A stretch of 64,000 nucleotides of DNA from an uncultured Candidatus Melainabacteria bacterium. Its GTDB lineage: Bacteria; Cyanobacteriota; Vampirovibrionia; Gastranaerophilales; Gastranaerophilaceae. Shown here piece by piece: positions 24,847-33,725 of this stretch. How positions within the stretch are numbered: position 1 is the first letter of the stretch; each line of letters opens with the position of its first letter. Made by a program: the position numbers and the translations under genes. The stretch is from assembly GCA_932182025.1 (NCBI GenBank), contig CAKNXK010000023.1, positions 124,001 through 188,000 of the forward strand, given 5' to 3'. Under the pieces are notes generated by a model. That model was not told where the DNA came from and did no database searches. It was given only the letters and a program-made list of their open reading frames with translations.

Positions 24847-26604
24847 ATGAGATATAGTAAAGTTGATACAAATTCATATCCAAATATGACTGTTAATAAC
24901 AGTCAGTCAACTGTTGCAACAACTGCTAAATCTGCTCCAAACAGCGTAATTACTGCTGCTAATACTAATAATACCGTTAATCAAGCAGCTCAAACTCCTT
25001 TAGATAAAGCATTAGCAAAAGTTTTAGGTGAAAATTATCCTAAAATCAAAGAAGAAATCCAAAGAATTATTGATAAATTAGGCATTCCTACTCCTAAAAA
25101 TAAAACTAAACTTACAAAAGACAAGATTAAAGATATCGCTGACAGAGTTCAAAAACTTGTAGATGCTTTGAAAGCTAAAAAACTTGAAATCAATGCTGAA
25201 AATCTATTCAATGAAGCTTGTAACAAAATCGACATGAATATTTTGGAAAAGAATGGAATATCTCTGGCTGATTATAAAAAAGCTGTTGAAAACGGTGAAG
25301 CAAAATCTTTAAGAGAACTTCTTGGACTTCAAGAAAATGAAGAAATAACAGAAGAAAAAGTTGCGGCTTATGCTAAAAAAGCTGTAAAAGAAGCACAAGA
25401 AAGAATTAAAACTGCATCAAATCCTGCAGAAGCACTTCAAAATGAAATTAAAACTCAAAAAAGACAATTTGCGCTTTGCTTAGTTTCAACACCTATTGAA
25501 GAAAGAAGCAAATTATTCGGTGCAATTGAGCATGTTTACGCTGAAAACAAAGGTACATTTGTTAAAGACATCCTACTTTCTCTAACTCCGGAAGGCAGAA
25601 TTGAATTTGCAAACCAAGTTGGCTGGGAAAAAGTTCACAAATGGTTAAGCGGCGAAGATGCTAATGGCAACACTTGTACAATTGATGAAAAAACAGGTAT
25701 CATTGCAACTGTTAGCAGCTATCAAGACAGTGACAGAATCAAAGCTAACGAAGAAGAATTTATGACTGAAGCAAAAACATTCTTTGCAAGAGAAGATGTT
25801 ATTGCTGTTCAGAATAAAATCAAAAACGGCGAAGAATTAACAGAAGCAGAACAAGCTATTGCAAAAGAAATTGAAACATATACAGCTTATCAAGCAGGTT
25901 CTCAAATCGGTACTGCTAATAGCGTGGTTTTAGATGATGTAGAAAGAAACGAACTTCTTCAACTAATGAACCGTGATGCTTATGAACTTCCTACATACAG
26001 AGATGTTTTAGAGCAAATTCATTCATTCATTGAAAACGAAGAAAATACAGAATATTTAAATCTTTCAAAAGAAGAACTTACTCAATTATTAGACAAAACT
26101 TCAAACGGAAACTATTCAATTGTAGCATCAGGTTCAGATGCTGAATTAAACGCTCCAAAAGATCCTAATGCAACAAGCTCAGCTGATTTGGGTTATGTTT
26201 CAGGAAACAGCGCTGATGCAGCAAAAGTTAATGAACTTAGAGCTCAAATCGCAGCACAGAGTAAAGTTGACAACTACTTTGAAATTGTGAAAAATGAGCC
26301 TCAAAAACCTGCTCCAGAAAAACAAGAAAAAGAATGGACAAGAGCTGAGATTGCAAAAAACCCTATGGGCTTCTTCAAAGCAGGTCTTAAAAAATACAGC
26401 GAAAGCGAACTTGTATTTGCATTCAGCAGAATTTCTACAACAATTCAAACAAAAGCGCTTGAAATTACAGGCGGAAAAACATTTGATTTATTCTTTGAAG
26501 AAGCTTCTAACAAAGCTATTTTAGCAACAAACAAAGGTAGAACATTGTGCCAAACAAAACGTCTTGAAGAAAAACGTGAAGAAATTGAAGAGCAAACTGC
26601 ATAA
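24847..26604 (+). CDS. Large helical protein of unknown function, 585 aa
   Basis: ATG at 24847 preceded by GAGG about 10 bases upstream; the frame extends 18 codons further without a site. The first 50 residues are Ser/Thr/Asn-rich and probably disordered. The rest is rich in Lys, Glu and Ala helices (for instance KLTKDKIKDIADRVQKLVDA). A conserved-looking core contains GRIEFANQVGWEKVHKWLSG. There is no signal peptide, membrane segment or recognised domain. The composition resembles surface or effector-like proteins of host-associated bacteria, which is only a guess. Confidence 0.75.
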   Translation: MRYSKVDTNSYPNMTVNNSQSTVATTAKSAPNSVITAANTNNTVNQAAQTPLDKALAKVLGENYPKIKEEIQRIIDKLGIPTPKNKTKLTKDKIKDIADRVQKLVDALKAKKLEINAENLFNEACNKIDMNILEKNGISLADYKKAVENGEAKSLRELLGLQENEEITEEKVAAYAKKAVKEAQERIKTASNPAEALQNEIKTQKRQFALCLVSTPIEERSKLFGAIEHVYAENKGTFVKDILLSLTPEGRIEFANQVGWEKVHKWLSGEDANGNTCTIDEKTGIIATVSSYQDSDRIKANEEEFMTEAKTFFAREDVIAVQNKIKNGEELTEAEQAIAKEIETYTAYQAGSQIGTANSVVLDDVERNELLQLMNRDAYELPTYRDVLEQIHSFIENEENTEYLNLSKEELTQLLDKTSNGNYSIVASGSDAELNAPKDPNATSSADLGYVSGNSADAAKVNELRAQIAAQSKVDNYFEIVKNEPQKPAPEKQEKEWTRAEIAKNPMGFFKAGLKKYSESELVFAFSRISTTIQTKALEITGGKTFDLFFEEASNKAILATNKGRTLCQTKRLEEKREEIEEQTA

Positions 26605-26678
26605 TTCAAACTTTAGGTAGAGAGATTTCATTATTTTTTATAATTAATTTTTCTTATAAAAATTATTATTATAATTAT

Positions 26679-27014
26679 ATGGAAATCAGAGACACAGAAA
26701 AAGTTTGCATATTTGCCCCGTTAAGTCCGAAACTAGACCGTTATGAGAGTTCAAGAATCCTGAATAAAATCTCTAAAGAAAGCCGTGATATTGCGCTTGA
26801 TTTGAGATTTGTTCAGGATTGCACAATTGATTTTATTGAGACTCTAAGAAAAATTGCTTTAACTAAAAATATCGGAATCTTCAATATTCCATCGGATATT
26901 TTTGTATTATTTAATGTAATGCAAATAGATAAAACCGTTAGACTTTTTGTTTGTGAACCTGATTTTGAAGAAGATACCAGACAGCTTATCAACAGAAAAT
27001 TTTCAATAGTGTAA
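26679..27014 (+). CDS. STAS-domain protein, 111 aa
   Basis: Single small domain with the STAS pattern: a first strand (VCIFAPLSPKLD), IALDLRFVQDCTIDFIETL (central strand plus helix) and a later strand-helix NIGIFNIPSDIFVLFNVMQI ending DKTVRLFVCE. The usual phosphorylated Ser (DxSxxxFID) is replaced by FVQDCTID, so phosphorylation-controlled switching is doubtful. No Shine-Dalgarno site is visible and AT-rich TATAAT-like sequence abuts the ATG. It could interact with an anti-sigma factor or act as a structural adaptor. It resembles the protein at 5701. Confidence 0.78.
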   Translation: MEIRDTEKVCIFAPLSPKLDRYESSRILNKISKESRDIALDLRFVQDCTIDFIETLRKIALTKNIGIFNIPSDIFVLFNVMQIDKTVRLFVCEPDFEEDTRQLINRKFSIV

Positions 27015-27344
27015 ATCGTAAACCCACCTGCCCGACAGAGCTAATACATGCCGGCAATTTTTACATTTATAGTCCAACCTTTATTACAAAAAGTTGAAAT
27101 TTAATTTTGTTTAGTATAGAATGTGGTTAATACAATTTCTGTATAGTTATTTATCCAAACCGGAGTGCGAGGATTAACAGAAAGAGCAGCCTAACAAGTT
27201 TCTTGAGGGCACGGGGCATAAAACGGCACTTGAAATTTAGGAAATGCGTTCTGATAGGAATCAAACGAGAACATAGTGAAACCGCAGGGAGGATTTTTGA
27301 GATAATATACAGAATCCAATTTACAATAATTAACGAGGATTTCG
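27015..27344 (+). other. Long intergenic region with promoter and probable structured 5' leader
   Basis: 330 bases without a gene. A promoter at 27094-27122 predicts a transcript starting near 27129 with a leader of about 215 bases before the transglycosylase. The leader contains GCC-TAA-CAAG-TTT-CTTG-A-GGGC and GTTCT...AGAAC stem-loops and is more GC-rich than its surroundings. GAGGATT occurs three times (27169, 27289, 27335), the last being the ribosome site of the gene. A riboswitch or other cis-regulatory RNA is plausible; it does not match a class I can name. Confidence 0.5.
27094..27122 (+). promoter_or_regulatory. Sigma-70-type promoter of the lytic transglycosylase
   Basis: TTGAAA (27094-27099), a 17-base spacer and TAGAAT (27117-27122). 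This places the RNA start more than 200 bases before the coding region. Confidence 0.6.
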
Positions 27345-27956
27345 ATGATTAAAAAGATAGTCGTAACAGCTATTGCATTAGTATCATTCCTGACAGCGGA
27401 TGCACAAGCAGCAATACCTGAAGACGTAGTAAAAGAAACCATCATCAAACACTCCATGGAAATGGGTGTGGATCCGGCTTTAGCATTAAGTATTGCGAAG
27501 AAGGAATCAGGTTTCAAACACGAACTCAGAAGCCCGCATGGTGCCGTAGGTGTTTTCCAGCTTCTACCATCAACAGCAAGCAGAATCGGCTTTAACCCTT
27601 ATTATTTAAGCGAAAATGTCAAAGCAGGTTTGACTTACTACAAAATGATGTACAAAATGTTCGGTTCTACAGAGCTTGCTCTTGCAGCATACAATGCAGG
27701 ACCCGGAAACGTAAAAAAATACGGTGGACAAATCCCGCCATACAGCGAAACAAAACGTTTTGTTAATGTAATTATGCAAGATTACAATAAAATGAAAACA
27801 AATCCTGACCCTGCAATCGCTAAATATACGCAAAAAGCAGCTGCCGCATCAGGTAAAGTCACAGAAATATCAAATACACAAAAACCATTTGACTTACCGG
27901 ATTTAAAAGAAATCCCTGAAATTAGACAATCTGACCCGGTAATGGAAATACTATAA
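27345..27956 (+). CDS. Secreted lytic transglycosylase, SLT (Slt70-like) domain
   Basis: 203 residues. A signal peptide (KKIVVTAIALVSFLTADAQA) leads to a compact goose-lysozyme-like SLT domain. SIAKKESGFKHEL carries the catalytic Glu; GAVGVFQLLPSTASRIG and LALAAYNAGPGNVKKYGG are the other diagnostic motifs. It cleaves the MurNAc-GlcNAc bond of peptidoglycan in the periplasm. A Pro/Glu-rich tail follows. GAGG lies 6 bases before the ATG. It is a single-gene transcript with its own promoter, long leader and terminator, so it is probably regulated independently. Confidence 0.93.
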   Translation: MIKKIVVTAIALVSFLTADAQAAIPEDVVKETIIKHSMEMGVDPALALSIAKKESGFKHELRSPHGAVGVFQLLPSTASRIGFNPYYLSENVKAGLTYYKMMYKMFGSTELALAAYNAGPGNVKKYGGQIPPYSETKRFVNVIMQDYNKMKTNPDPAIAKYTQKAAAASGKVTEISNTQKPFDLPDLKEIPEIRQSDPVMEIL

Positions 27957-27961
27957 ATAAT

Positions 27962-27992
27962 AAAAAAGGAGGTTTTTTAAACCTCCTTTTTT
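27962..27992. terminator. Bidirectional rho-independent terminator
   Basis: An A-run, GGAGGTTT-TTT-AAACCTCC and a T-run. It serves the transglycosylase on plus and the convergent ROK gene on minus. Confidence 0.92.
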
Positions 27993-28009
27993 ATTTCTCT
28001 TTTTAATAT

Positions 28010-28957
28010 CTAAGAATTAATTAACAAGCTTGCTCCGATAACACCGGCTGTATTACCCAATTGAGCAGGAACAATTTCAACCGCTTGTTTTTGAATAGCC
28101 ATTGCACGCTTTTGAATTGTTTCCTTAATAGGATCAAACAAAATATCACCGGCTTCGGCAACACCGCCGCCAATAATAATTTTTTCCGGATTTAGAAGGT
28201 TAACAACGCTTGTTAAACCCATACCAATGTATTCGCCCATAATTCTAAAAATTTGTCTTGCAACAGGGTCACCTTCTTTTGCAGCAACTGCAACAATATA
28301 AGGTGTAATATCAGGGTTAGCAAGTTCTCTATACTTAGTTGATTTGCCGCCTCTAATATATTCTTCAGCAAGAGCAACAATCGAAGGACCTGAAGCATAA
28401 GCTTCTAAACATCCTCTATCTCCGCATCCGCAAAGAGGACCGCCATCCATATTAAGTTTAATATGACCAAGCTCACCTGCCGCATTTGATGCACCGCGAA
28501 CTAGTTTACCATTGATTACAAGTCCTGAACCAATACCTGTACCAACTGTAATGCAAACAAGGTTTTGGCATCCAACACCTGCACCATAGTTTAACTCACC
28601 TAAAGCAGCTGTTCTTACGTCGTTATCAACACGAGTAGGGATACCAAATTCTTTTTCCATAATCTCAGCAATAGGTACATTAACCCAGCCAGGAATATTA
28701 GGAGCAAGTCTTACAACTCCATTTTGGCAATCGATTTGCCCTGGGAAACCAAAACCCATACCTTCAATATCTTTTGCTTCAAGCTTTGTTTCTTTTAATA
28801 AATCCTTGATAGCTTCTTTCATACTATTAACAGTATATTCATAACCCATTTCAGCACGGGTTGGAATAGAATTTGAATAAATAATTTTTCCTTCATCGCT
28901 TACAAGAGCAATTTTTACGTTGGTACCTCCAACGTCAATACCAATTCTTTGACCCAT
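28010..28957 (-). CDS. glcK: ROK-family glucokinase
   Basis: 315-residue sugar kinase. IGIDVGGTNVKIALV is the ATP phosphate loop and VDNDVRTAALGEL supplies the catalytic Asp region. GTGIGSGLVINGKLVRG and the ROK zinc motif CGCGDRGCLEAYASG follow, then NLLNPEKIIIGGGVAEAGD. It phosphorylates glucose (or a related hexose) for glycolysis; N-acetylhexosamine kinases are close relatives, so the substrate is probable rather than certain. No DNA-binding N-terminus, so it is not a ROK repressor. AAGGAAG precedes the ATG. Confidence 0.9.
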   Translation of the reverse strand: MGQRIGIDVGGTNVKIALVSDEGKIIYSNSIPTRAEMGYEYTVNSMKEAIKDLLKETKLEAKDIEGMGFGFPGQIDCQNGVVRLAPNIPGWVNVPIAEIMEKEFGIPTRVDNDVRTAALGELNYGAGVGCQNLVCITVGTGIGSGLVINGKLVRGASNAAGELGHIKLNMDGGPLCGCGDRGCLEAYASGPSIVALAEEYIRGGKSTKYRELANPDITPYIVAVAAKEGDPVARQIFRIMGEYIGMGLTSVVNLLNPEKIIIGGGVAEAGDILFDPIKETIQKRAMAIQKQAVEIVPAQLGNTAGVIGASLLINS

Positions 28958-29020
28958 TTTTCTTCCTTCCTATTAATACAAATACAATCTAATAATATCA
29001 CAAAGAAAAGGAAGTTTCAG

Positions 29021-32000
29021 TTAAACACCCAAAATTCCCAATAAAAATTCTCTATTAAGATTTCTTGTAGCAGCCATTAAAGTTGCAGATGCCTGCTGCA
29101 ATATCTCATATTTAATTAAATCTGAGCTTTCTTTTGCTATATCAGCATCACGTAGAGTTGAACGTGTTGAAAGAAGGTTTTCCATCTGGATGGACTGACT
29201 TTCTAATACAGATTCTAATCTATTAATCACTGAACCTATATTCACAAGCTGCTCTTCTACCTGTGAGGCTAAATCATCTATTTTATCCAGATTTTCTGAT
29301 AAATTATCAGGGTTAGAAAAATCTAAATAAAAATCAAACAGATTAAAACTTATTGACATATTAATAAAAGAATTTTCATCGCTTCCTAAATCAACTTTTA
29401 ATATTAGTTCAAAAGGACACGGAGTTATATCAACAACATTAGTATATGTCGTATTTTTTCCATTATTTATCATAGTATTGCGGCCGCCGGCTTCTCCATC
29501 AATAATATTTCCTGTTCCTCCGGATACAATAAATTCATCATTAGCCTCGCCGCCATTGGCTGAATTGCCGTTTCCTGATATTGTTATCTTATCTATCCCA
29601 GATCCTCCTTGATATGAATTGGTATCACCACGTAAATTTACATTATTATCACCTGAAGTTGATACTATGGTATTACCATCACCGCGGATTTCTAACTTAT
29701 CATTGCCTGAACCGGAGTTTACATTATTATTGCTTCCATTAACAATTATTTTTTCTTCTCCGTTTTGAGATACATAGGTATTTCCATCTCCTAATATATT
29801 TACATCACCAGTTACCATTGATGCATTGATTGTATTATTATCTCCATCAATACCAACTTTATTATTACCAATACCGGATGTTATATTATTGGATGAACCT
29901 GCAACAGAAAAAGTATTATCTCCGTTTTCTGCTTTTATTTTATTATTATCGCTTCTTACATTGACTAAATTATTGCCATTACTAAGCTCCAGGGTATTAT
30001 TTCCTCCATTTAAAGTTATTTTATTATTACCTTCACCACTATTTATATTTGTATTATTTGAGGAATTAACAATAATTGTATCATCGCCATTTCCACCATT
30101 TATTAGTTTATTAGTTGATGAATTTAAAGTGATAGTATCGTTTCCATCGCCGCCATTCACAGCATTGTTATCACTATTCATATTAATAGTGTCATCACCG
30201 TCCAGAGCATTAATTATATTATTTGAACCGCTTTCTATAGTAATTATATCTGCAAGATTACCGCCATTTATTGTGTTATTATCTCCGCGGATATTAAGCT
30301 TGTGCGATTTATCCAATACAGAATCAACAGTTAAGCTTGACCCGTCTAAAGTGATTGTTTTTGTATTAGGGTTATATGAATATCTTAACTGGTTATTACC
30401 GGACAAATCATTGGTTACGGTATAAGTTTTACCATCAAGTACAAAGGTTTTTACCTCACCTAAATACGTAAATACCAACATACCACTGTTTGGGTCTTTA
30501 TTTACATTTGTAATAGTTGTATTTGTTCCATTATCTATATAAAAATTATTACCTGTACCGCCATCTATTGTATTATTGTTACCGTCTATTACAAAATAGT
30601 CATTTCCTCCGGCACCAAGAACAATATTGTTATTGCCTTTTATATAATAAGTATCATCGCCGCTGCCTCCTGTAATTGAAGCATTATCAGCATTAATATT
30701 GTATATATTATTCCCCAAATTATCAATTATACTTGAGGTAGAATTAATATTATATGTATCATTACCGTCTTCACCACTTACCTTATAAGCAGAACTGTGC
30801 CCCGCTTCAATATTAATAATATCATCTCCATCACCTCCATAAACATTAGCGTATTTAGTTGTTATAATATCATCTCCATCACCTCCATAAATATTACAAT
30901 CACTTGCAAAATTAGAGATTAAAGTATCATTACCTTCTTGTCCGTATATACGACCTCCATAGGCATAGTTAGTTATAGTATCATCGTACTTTCCACCATA
31001 AAACCATAGAGATTTTCCACCTTGCAAAACGACATTATGCGATTTATTTTCATCTCCCTCTATAGTCAAAGCTTGTCCGCCAAAATTAATAATACCTGTG
31101 ACTGCATTATAGTTATATAGAAGCTTTTTCCCTTTTTTAACTTCAACATCAGTATTACTGGAAACAGTATAGTTAGTACCGTTAATATTAATCACTCCTG
31201 ATGTTGTATCAGGAACATCAAATGCTAAAGCGTTATCTGAAGAACCAAAACCATATATCAGACTATCAAGAGGGTCTCCACCTGTAAGAGTATTTTTACC
31301 GCTGCCTGCTGCTACCATGCAATGCCGCAAATTCTGCGCATTCTGAATGGTATTATTACCATCTCCAAGCTCAAAAACAGAAGTGTTGAATGTAGTCGAT
31401 ATAATAATAGTATTATCTCCATTACCTGTTTTTATAAAACTATGACCACCTGATACATTAATAATATTATTTCCTTCACCAGCTTCCACTGTTGAATATG
31501 AAGTAACCGTAATGTCATCATCACCTTTACCACCGTAAATTATGGAATCAGATGTCTTTGATACAATTTTATCTCCTTTATTACCTGCATAATATGTGAT
31601 TAGAGCAGCAGAAATAAGAATACTATTTTTTTGGTCTTCATCACCTCTAATTGTAAAATTTTTAGATTTAACTTCTAAAGTACCATCTGCTGTTATTGAA
31701 TATAGAAAATTCGCCTCTCCATTAATATTATTTGTAATTAAATAATCCGACCCGCCAACAGTTATTGTTTTCGTTTCCTTTGCAGCAAAAGTCTCTACTA
31801 AAGCATTTGCATTAGGAACATTAATTAAAGTGGCATTTGAAGACTTATTTTCAGCATAGTTAATACCGGCTCCTCCATCTACATAAGCAATTGCTCCGAA
31901 CTCAATATAAAATCTGTCCTCTCCGGCTTCACCAAATGCATTAGCTTTCCAAACATTACCAATATGAAAAGTATCATCTCCATCACCGCCATAAGCATAT

Positions 32001-32896
32001 ATAGCACCTGAGTTAATTACAAAATTATCATTACCATCCTGTCCGTACAGATCAGTATTAGTACAATCTGATATTAAGGTGTCATCTCCACCTCCGGCAT
32101 AAACATCGTTATGTATACTTGAATTACTATTAGGTCCTGTAATATGTATAATATCATTAAGATTTCCGCCATAAAGCACATTATATGAACCCACAACCTT
32201 CAAATTATGAGCAACATCTTCTTGAGCGTGCACCTCAAAATAATTCATATATAAAGTCAACTCACCGGTATTTCTATCTTTTGAGTATGATAAAGTTTTT
32301 ACCACATTCTCTTTATTTTTAATAGTATAATTAACCCCGTCAATAGTTATGGTTTTAGTCTCTGAAGCAGCAAAATCAAAAGCTCCTGATATTGTATCAT
32401 CTGCCTGTAAAGAAGGAGTAGAAGCAGTTCTGCTTTTCACTTTAGCATTTACAAGTTTTGTAATTGCTTCATCTCTGGGGGCTTCAAACAATTTTAAACC
32501 ATTAAATTCTGTATTATTACGGATTTGTTTTATCTGCTCTATTATAGCATCAGCTTCAGCCTGCATAGCGTCCAATGATTGCTTACCATAATTCCCGCTT
32601 GCTGCTTGAACAGAAAGTGCACGCAAACGAGCCAACTGATCTTGAATATTCTCTAAAGCACCTTGTGCTGTTGAAAGCAATGAAATACCATCTTCAGTAT
32701 TACCCTTTAGCTTTAGCAATGAGCTTATTCTTGATGAAAGATTTGTTACAATACTTAAATTTGCAGCATTATCTTTCGCATGATTAAGCTTATAGCCTGT
32801 TGTCAAATGCTCAATAGCTTTGTTAACTCCAAAAGTTGATGACCCAAGATTATTAAGGAGAATTAAATCAGTCAGGTTTGTATTGAGGCTAATCAT
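29021..32896 (-). CDS. Giant flagellin with central RTX-like repeat region
   Basis: About 1291 residues. Residues 1-145 are a flagellin N-terminal domain (LTTGYKLNHAKDNAANLSI and LSTAQGALENIQDQLARLRA). The last 90 are the flagellin C-terminal domain (RDADIAKESSDLIKYEILQQ, LMAATRNLN). Between them stand four copies of a module of about 70 residues (starts near 181, 376, 566, 815) with the pattern TKTITIDGxxYTI...LxYS...FTIxGDEDxxHNL. Each is followed by Gly-Asp/Asn repeats (GGDGDDT, GGNGDDT) like hemolysin-type calcium-binding RTX sequence, ending in an Asn-rich tract. GGAGG is 7 bases before the ATG. Ordinary flagellins have 250-600 residues. The insertion would lie on the filament surface. 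No other flagellar gene is in the window. Confidence 0.9.
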   Translation of the reverse strand: MISLNTNLTDLILLNNLGSSTFGVNKAIEHLTTGYKLNHAKDNAANLSIVTNLSSRISSLLKLKGNTEDGISLLSTAQGALENIQDQLARLRALSVQAASGNYGKQSLDAMQAEADAIIEQIKQIRNNTEFNGLKLFEAPRDEAITKLVNAKVKSRTASTPSLQADDTISGAFDFAASETKTITIDGVNYTIKNKENVVKTLSYSKDRNTGELTLYMNYFEVHAQEDVAHNLKVVGSYNVLYGGNLNDIIHITGPNSNSSIHNDVYAGGGDDTLISDCTNTDLYGQDGNDNFVINSGAIYAYGGDGDDTFHIGNVWKANAFGEAGEDRFYIEFGAIAYVDGGAGINYAENKSSNATLINVPNANALVETFAAKETKTITVGGSDYLITNNINGEANFLYSITADGTLEVKSKNFTIRGDEDQKNSILISAALITYYAGNKGDKIVSKTSDSIIYGGKGDDDITVTSYSTVEAGEGNNIINVSGGHSFIKTGNGDNTIIISTTFNTSVFELGDGNNTIQNAQNLRHCMVAAGSGKNTLTGGDPLDSLIYGFGSSDNALAFDVPDTTSGVININGTNYTVSSNTDVEVKKGKKLLYNYNAVTGIINFGGQALTIEGDENKSHNVVLQGGKSLWFYGGKYDDTITNYAYGGRIYGQEGNDTLISNFASDCNIYGGDGDDIITTKYANVYGGDGDDIINIEAGHSSAYKVSGEDGNDTYNINSTSSIIDNLGNNIYNINADNASITGGSGDDTYYIKGNNNIVLGAGGNDYFVIDGNNNTIDGGTGNNFYIDNGTNTTITNVNKDPNSGMLVFTYLGEVKTFVLDGKTYTVTNDLSGNNQLRYSYNPNTKTITLDGSSLTVDSVLDKSHKLNIRGDNNTINGGNLADIITIESGSNNIINALDGDDTINMNSDNNAVNGGDGNDTITLNSSTNKLINGGNGDDTIIVNSSNNTNINSGEGNNKITLNGGNNTLELSNGNNLVNVRSDNNKIKAENGDNTFSVAGSSNNITSGIGNNKVGIDGDNNTINASMVTGDVNILGDGNTYVSQNGEEKIIVNGSNNNVNSGSGNDKLEIRGDGNTIVSTSGDNNVNLRGDTNSYQGGSGIDKITISGNGNSANGGEANDEFIVSGGTGNIIDGEAGGRNTMINNGKNTTYTNVVDITPCPFELILKVDLGSDENSFINMSISFNLFDFYLDFSNPDNLSENLDKIDDLASQVEEQLVNIGSVINRLESVLESQSIQMENLLSTRSTLRDADIAKESSDLIKYEILQQASATLMAATRNLNREFLLGILGV

Positions 32897-32933
32897 AGAC
32901 AAGCCTCCAAATCACTTGAAACGAGCGGTTTAG

Positions 32934-32944
32934 CCCCCCCCCCC
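32934..32944 (-). repeat. Homopolymer tract of 11 C (G on coding strand) in the flagellin leader
   Basis: Eleven consecutive C's on plus, 38-48 bases upstream of the flagellin ATG, in AT-rich DNA. Such tracts slip during replication and are a known basis of phase variation of surface genes. Here it lies in the untranslated leader, so it would alter expression level rather than frame. Confidence 0.8.
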
Positions 32945-32952
32945 GAAGCTGT

Positions 32953-32986
32953 AATGCGCTCAGCGAGAGCATTTTGGGTAATTATA
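32953..32986 (-). promoter_or_regulatory. Candidate -10 and leader hairpin of the flagellin gene
   Basis: TATAAT at 32986-32981 on minus, followed by the hairpin AATGC...CTC-AGC-GAG...GCATT (32973-32953) immediately before the poly-G tract. The hairpin would sit near the 5' end of the RNA. A second TATAAT lies near 33045. No good -35 is seen for the first. Confidence 0.4.
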
Positions 32987-33098
32987 TAATTTATAAAAAG
33001 AAGAAACTTATCAACCATAGACATCCATATCCTATATATATATTATATTCCACTTTCGGCTAAACTTTTAACTCTTTTTTTACAAAATTTAATAAAAA

Positions 33099-33128
33099 TT
33101 TACATTGATATTTCAAGCGTTGTATAAT
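33099..33128 (+). promoter_or_regulatory. Promoter of leaderless bioG
   Basis: TTTACA (33099-33104), 18-base spacer, TATAAT (33123-33128). The bioG ATG at 33135 comes six bases later and there is no ribosome-binding site, so the mRNA should start at or next to the ATG. Confidence 0.6.
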
Positions 33129-33134
33129 ATTTAT

Positions 33135-33725
33135 ATGAAATATAAATGGCTTAACAAACAAAATAACAAAAAACTTATAATTTTTTTTAACGGACTGGGA
33201 ATGGATGAAAACGCAGTAAACCATCTTGATACAGAAGATTATGATATTGTTATGTTTTATGATTATAATAATCTCGAAACCGAGTTTAAGCTTGAAGAAT
33301 ATGATGAAAAATATTTAATTGCCTGGTCAATGGGAGTAATGATTGCAACAAACTTTAATTTTGGTTTCAAGTCTGCTACAGCAATAAATGGCACCCTAAA
33401 ACCTATAGATTCTAAATTTGGAATAAATCCAAAAATTTATGATTTAACCATAAAAGGATTTAACCCTGAAAAATTTATTCAAAATATGTTTAATAAGCCA
33501 CACGAAATAAAAGTTTCTCGCGAAGCCGAAAACCAAAAAAGTGAACTTAGTGCAGTAAAAACATATTCTGCAAACGAAGATTTTAAATACACACGAATTC
33601 TGATTAGCGATAATGATAAAATTATTCCTGCTAAATCACAATGTGCTTATTGGGGAATTGAACCAAACCTTAAATCAGGACACTGCCCGTTTATGTTATT
33701 CCAAAAATGGAGCGAGCTGTTATGA
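33135..33725 (+). CDS. bioG: BioG-type pimeloyl-ACP methyl ester esterase (DUF452)
   Basis: Alpha/beta-hydrolase that frees pimeloyl-ACP after chain building in biotin synthesis. 196 residues. IIFFNGLGMDENAV opens the fold, LIAWSMGVMIATNF carries the nucleophile Ser, ILISDNDKIIPAKS the Asp and LKSGHCPFMLF the His. The frame opens at 33105, but that part lies inside the promoter. It overlaps bioC by ATGA, and the BioC/BioG pair is an established alternative to BioC/BioH. Other bio genes are not in the window. Confidence 0.88.
   Translation: MKYKWLNKQNNKKLIIFFNGLGMDENAVNHLDTEDYDIVMFYDYNNLETEFKLEEYDEKYLIAWSMGVMIATNFNFGFKSATAINGTLKPIDSKFGINPKIYDLTIKGFNPEKFIQNMFNKPHEIKVSREAENQKSELSAVKTYSANEDFKYTRILISDNDKIIPAKSQCAYWGIEPNLKSGHCPFMLFQKWSELL

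Noticed and set aside
27129..27344. c-di-AMP (ydaO-type) riboswitch before the transglycosylase
   Set aside because: The conserved GGGGGACC- and GGGGTGAA-like blocks of that class are not visible; kept only as an unassigned leader.
29826..30425. Long plus-strand open frame opposite the flagellin repeats
   Set aside because: It is Leu/Ile/Pro/Ser low-complexity sequence produced by reading Gly-Asn-Asp repeats in reverse; no ribosome site and no domain.
29440..32350. Regularly spaced repeats suggesting a CRISPR array
   Set aside because: The periodicity follows protein-coding GGxGxD/N repeats in one continuous reading frame; there are no identical direct repeats with unique spacers.
33020..33075. 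Possible sigma-28 promoter for the flagellin (AAAAGTTTAGCCGAAAG on minus)
   Set aside because: The -35-like and GCCGA-like halves are separated by about one base rather than 11, so the geometry is wrong.
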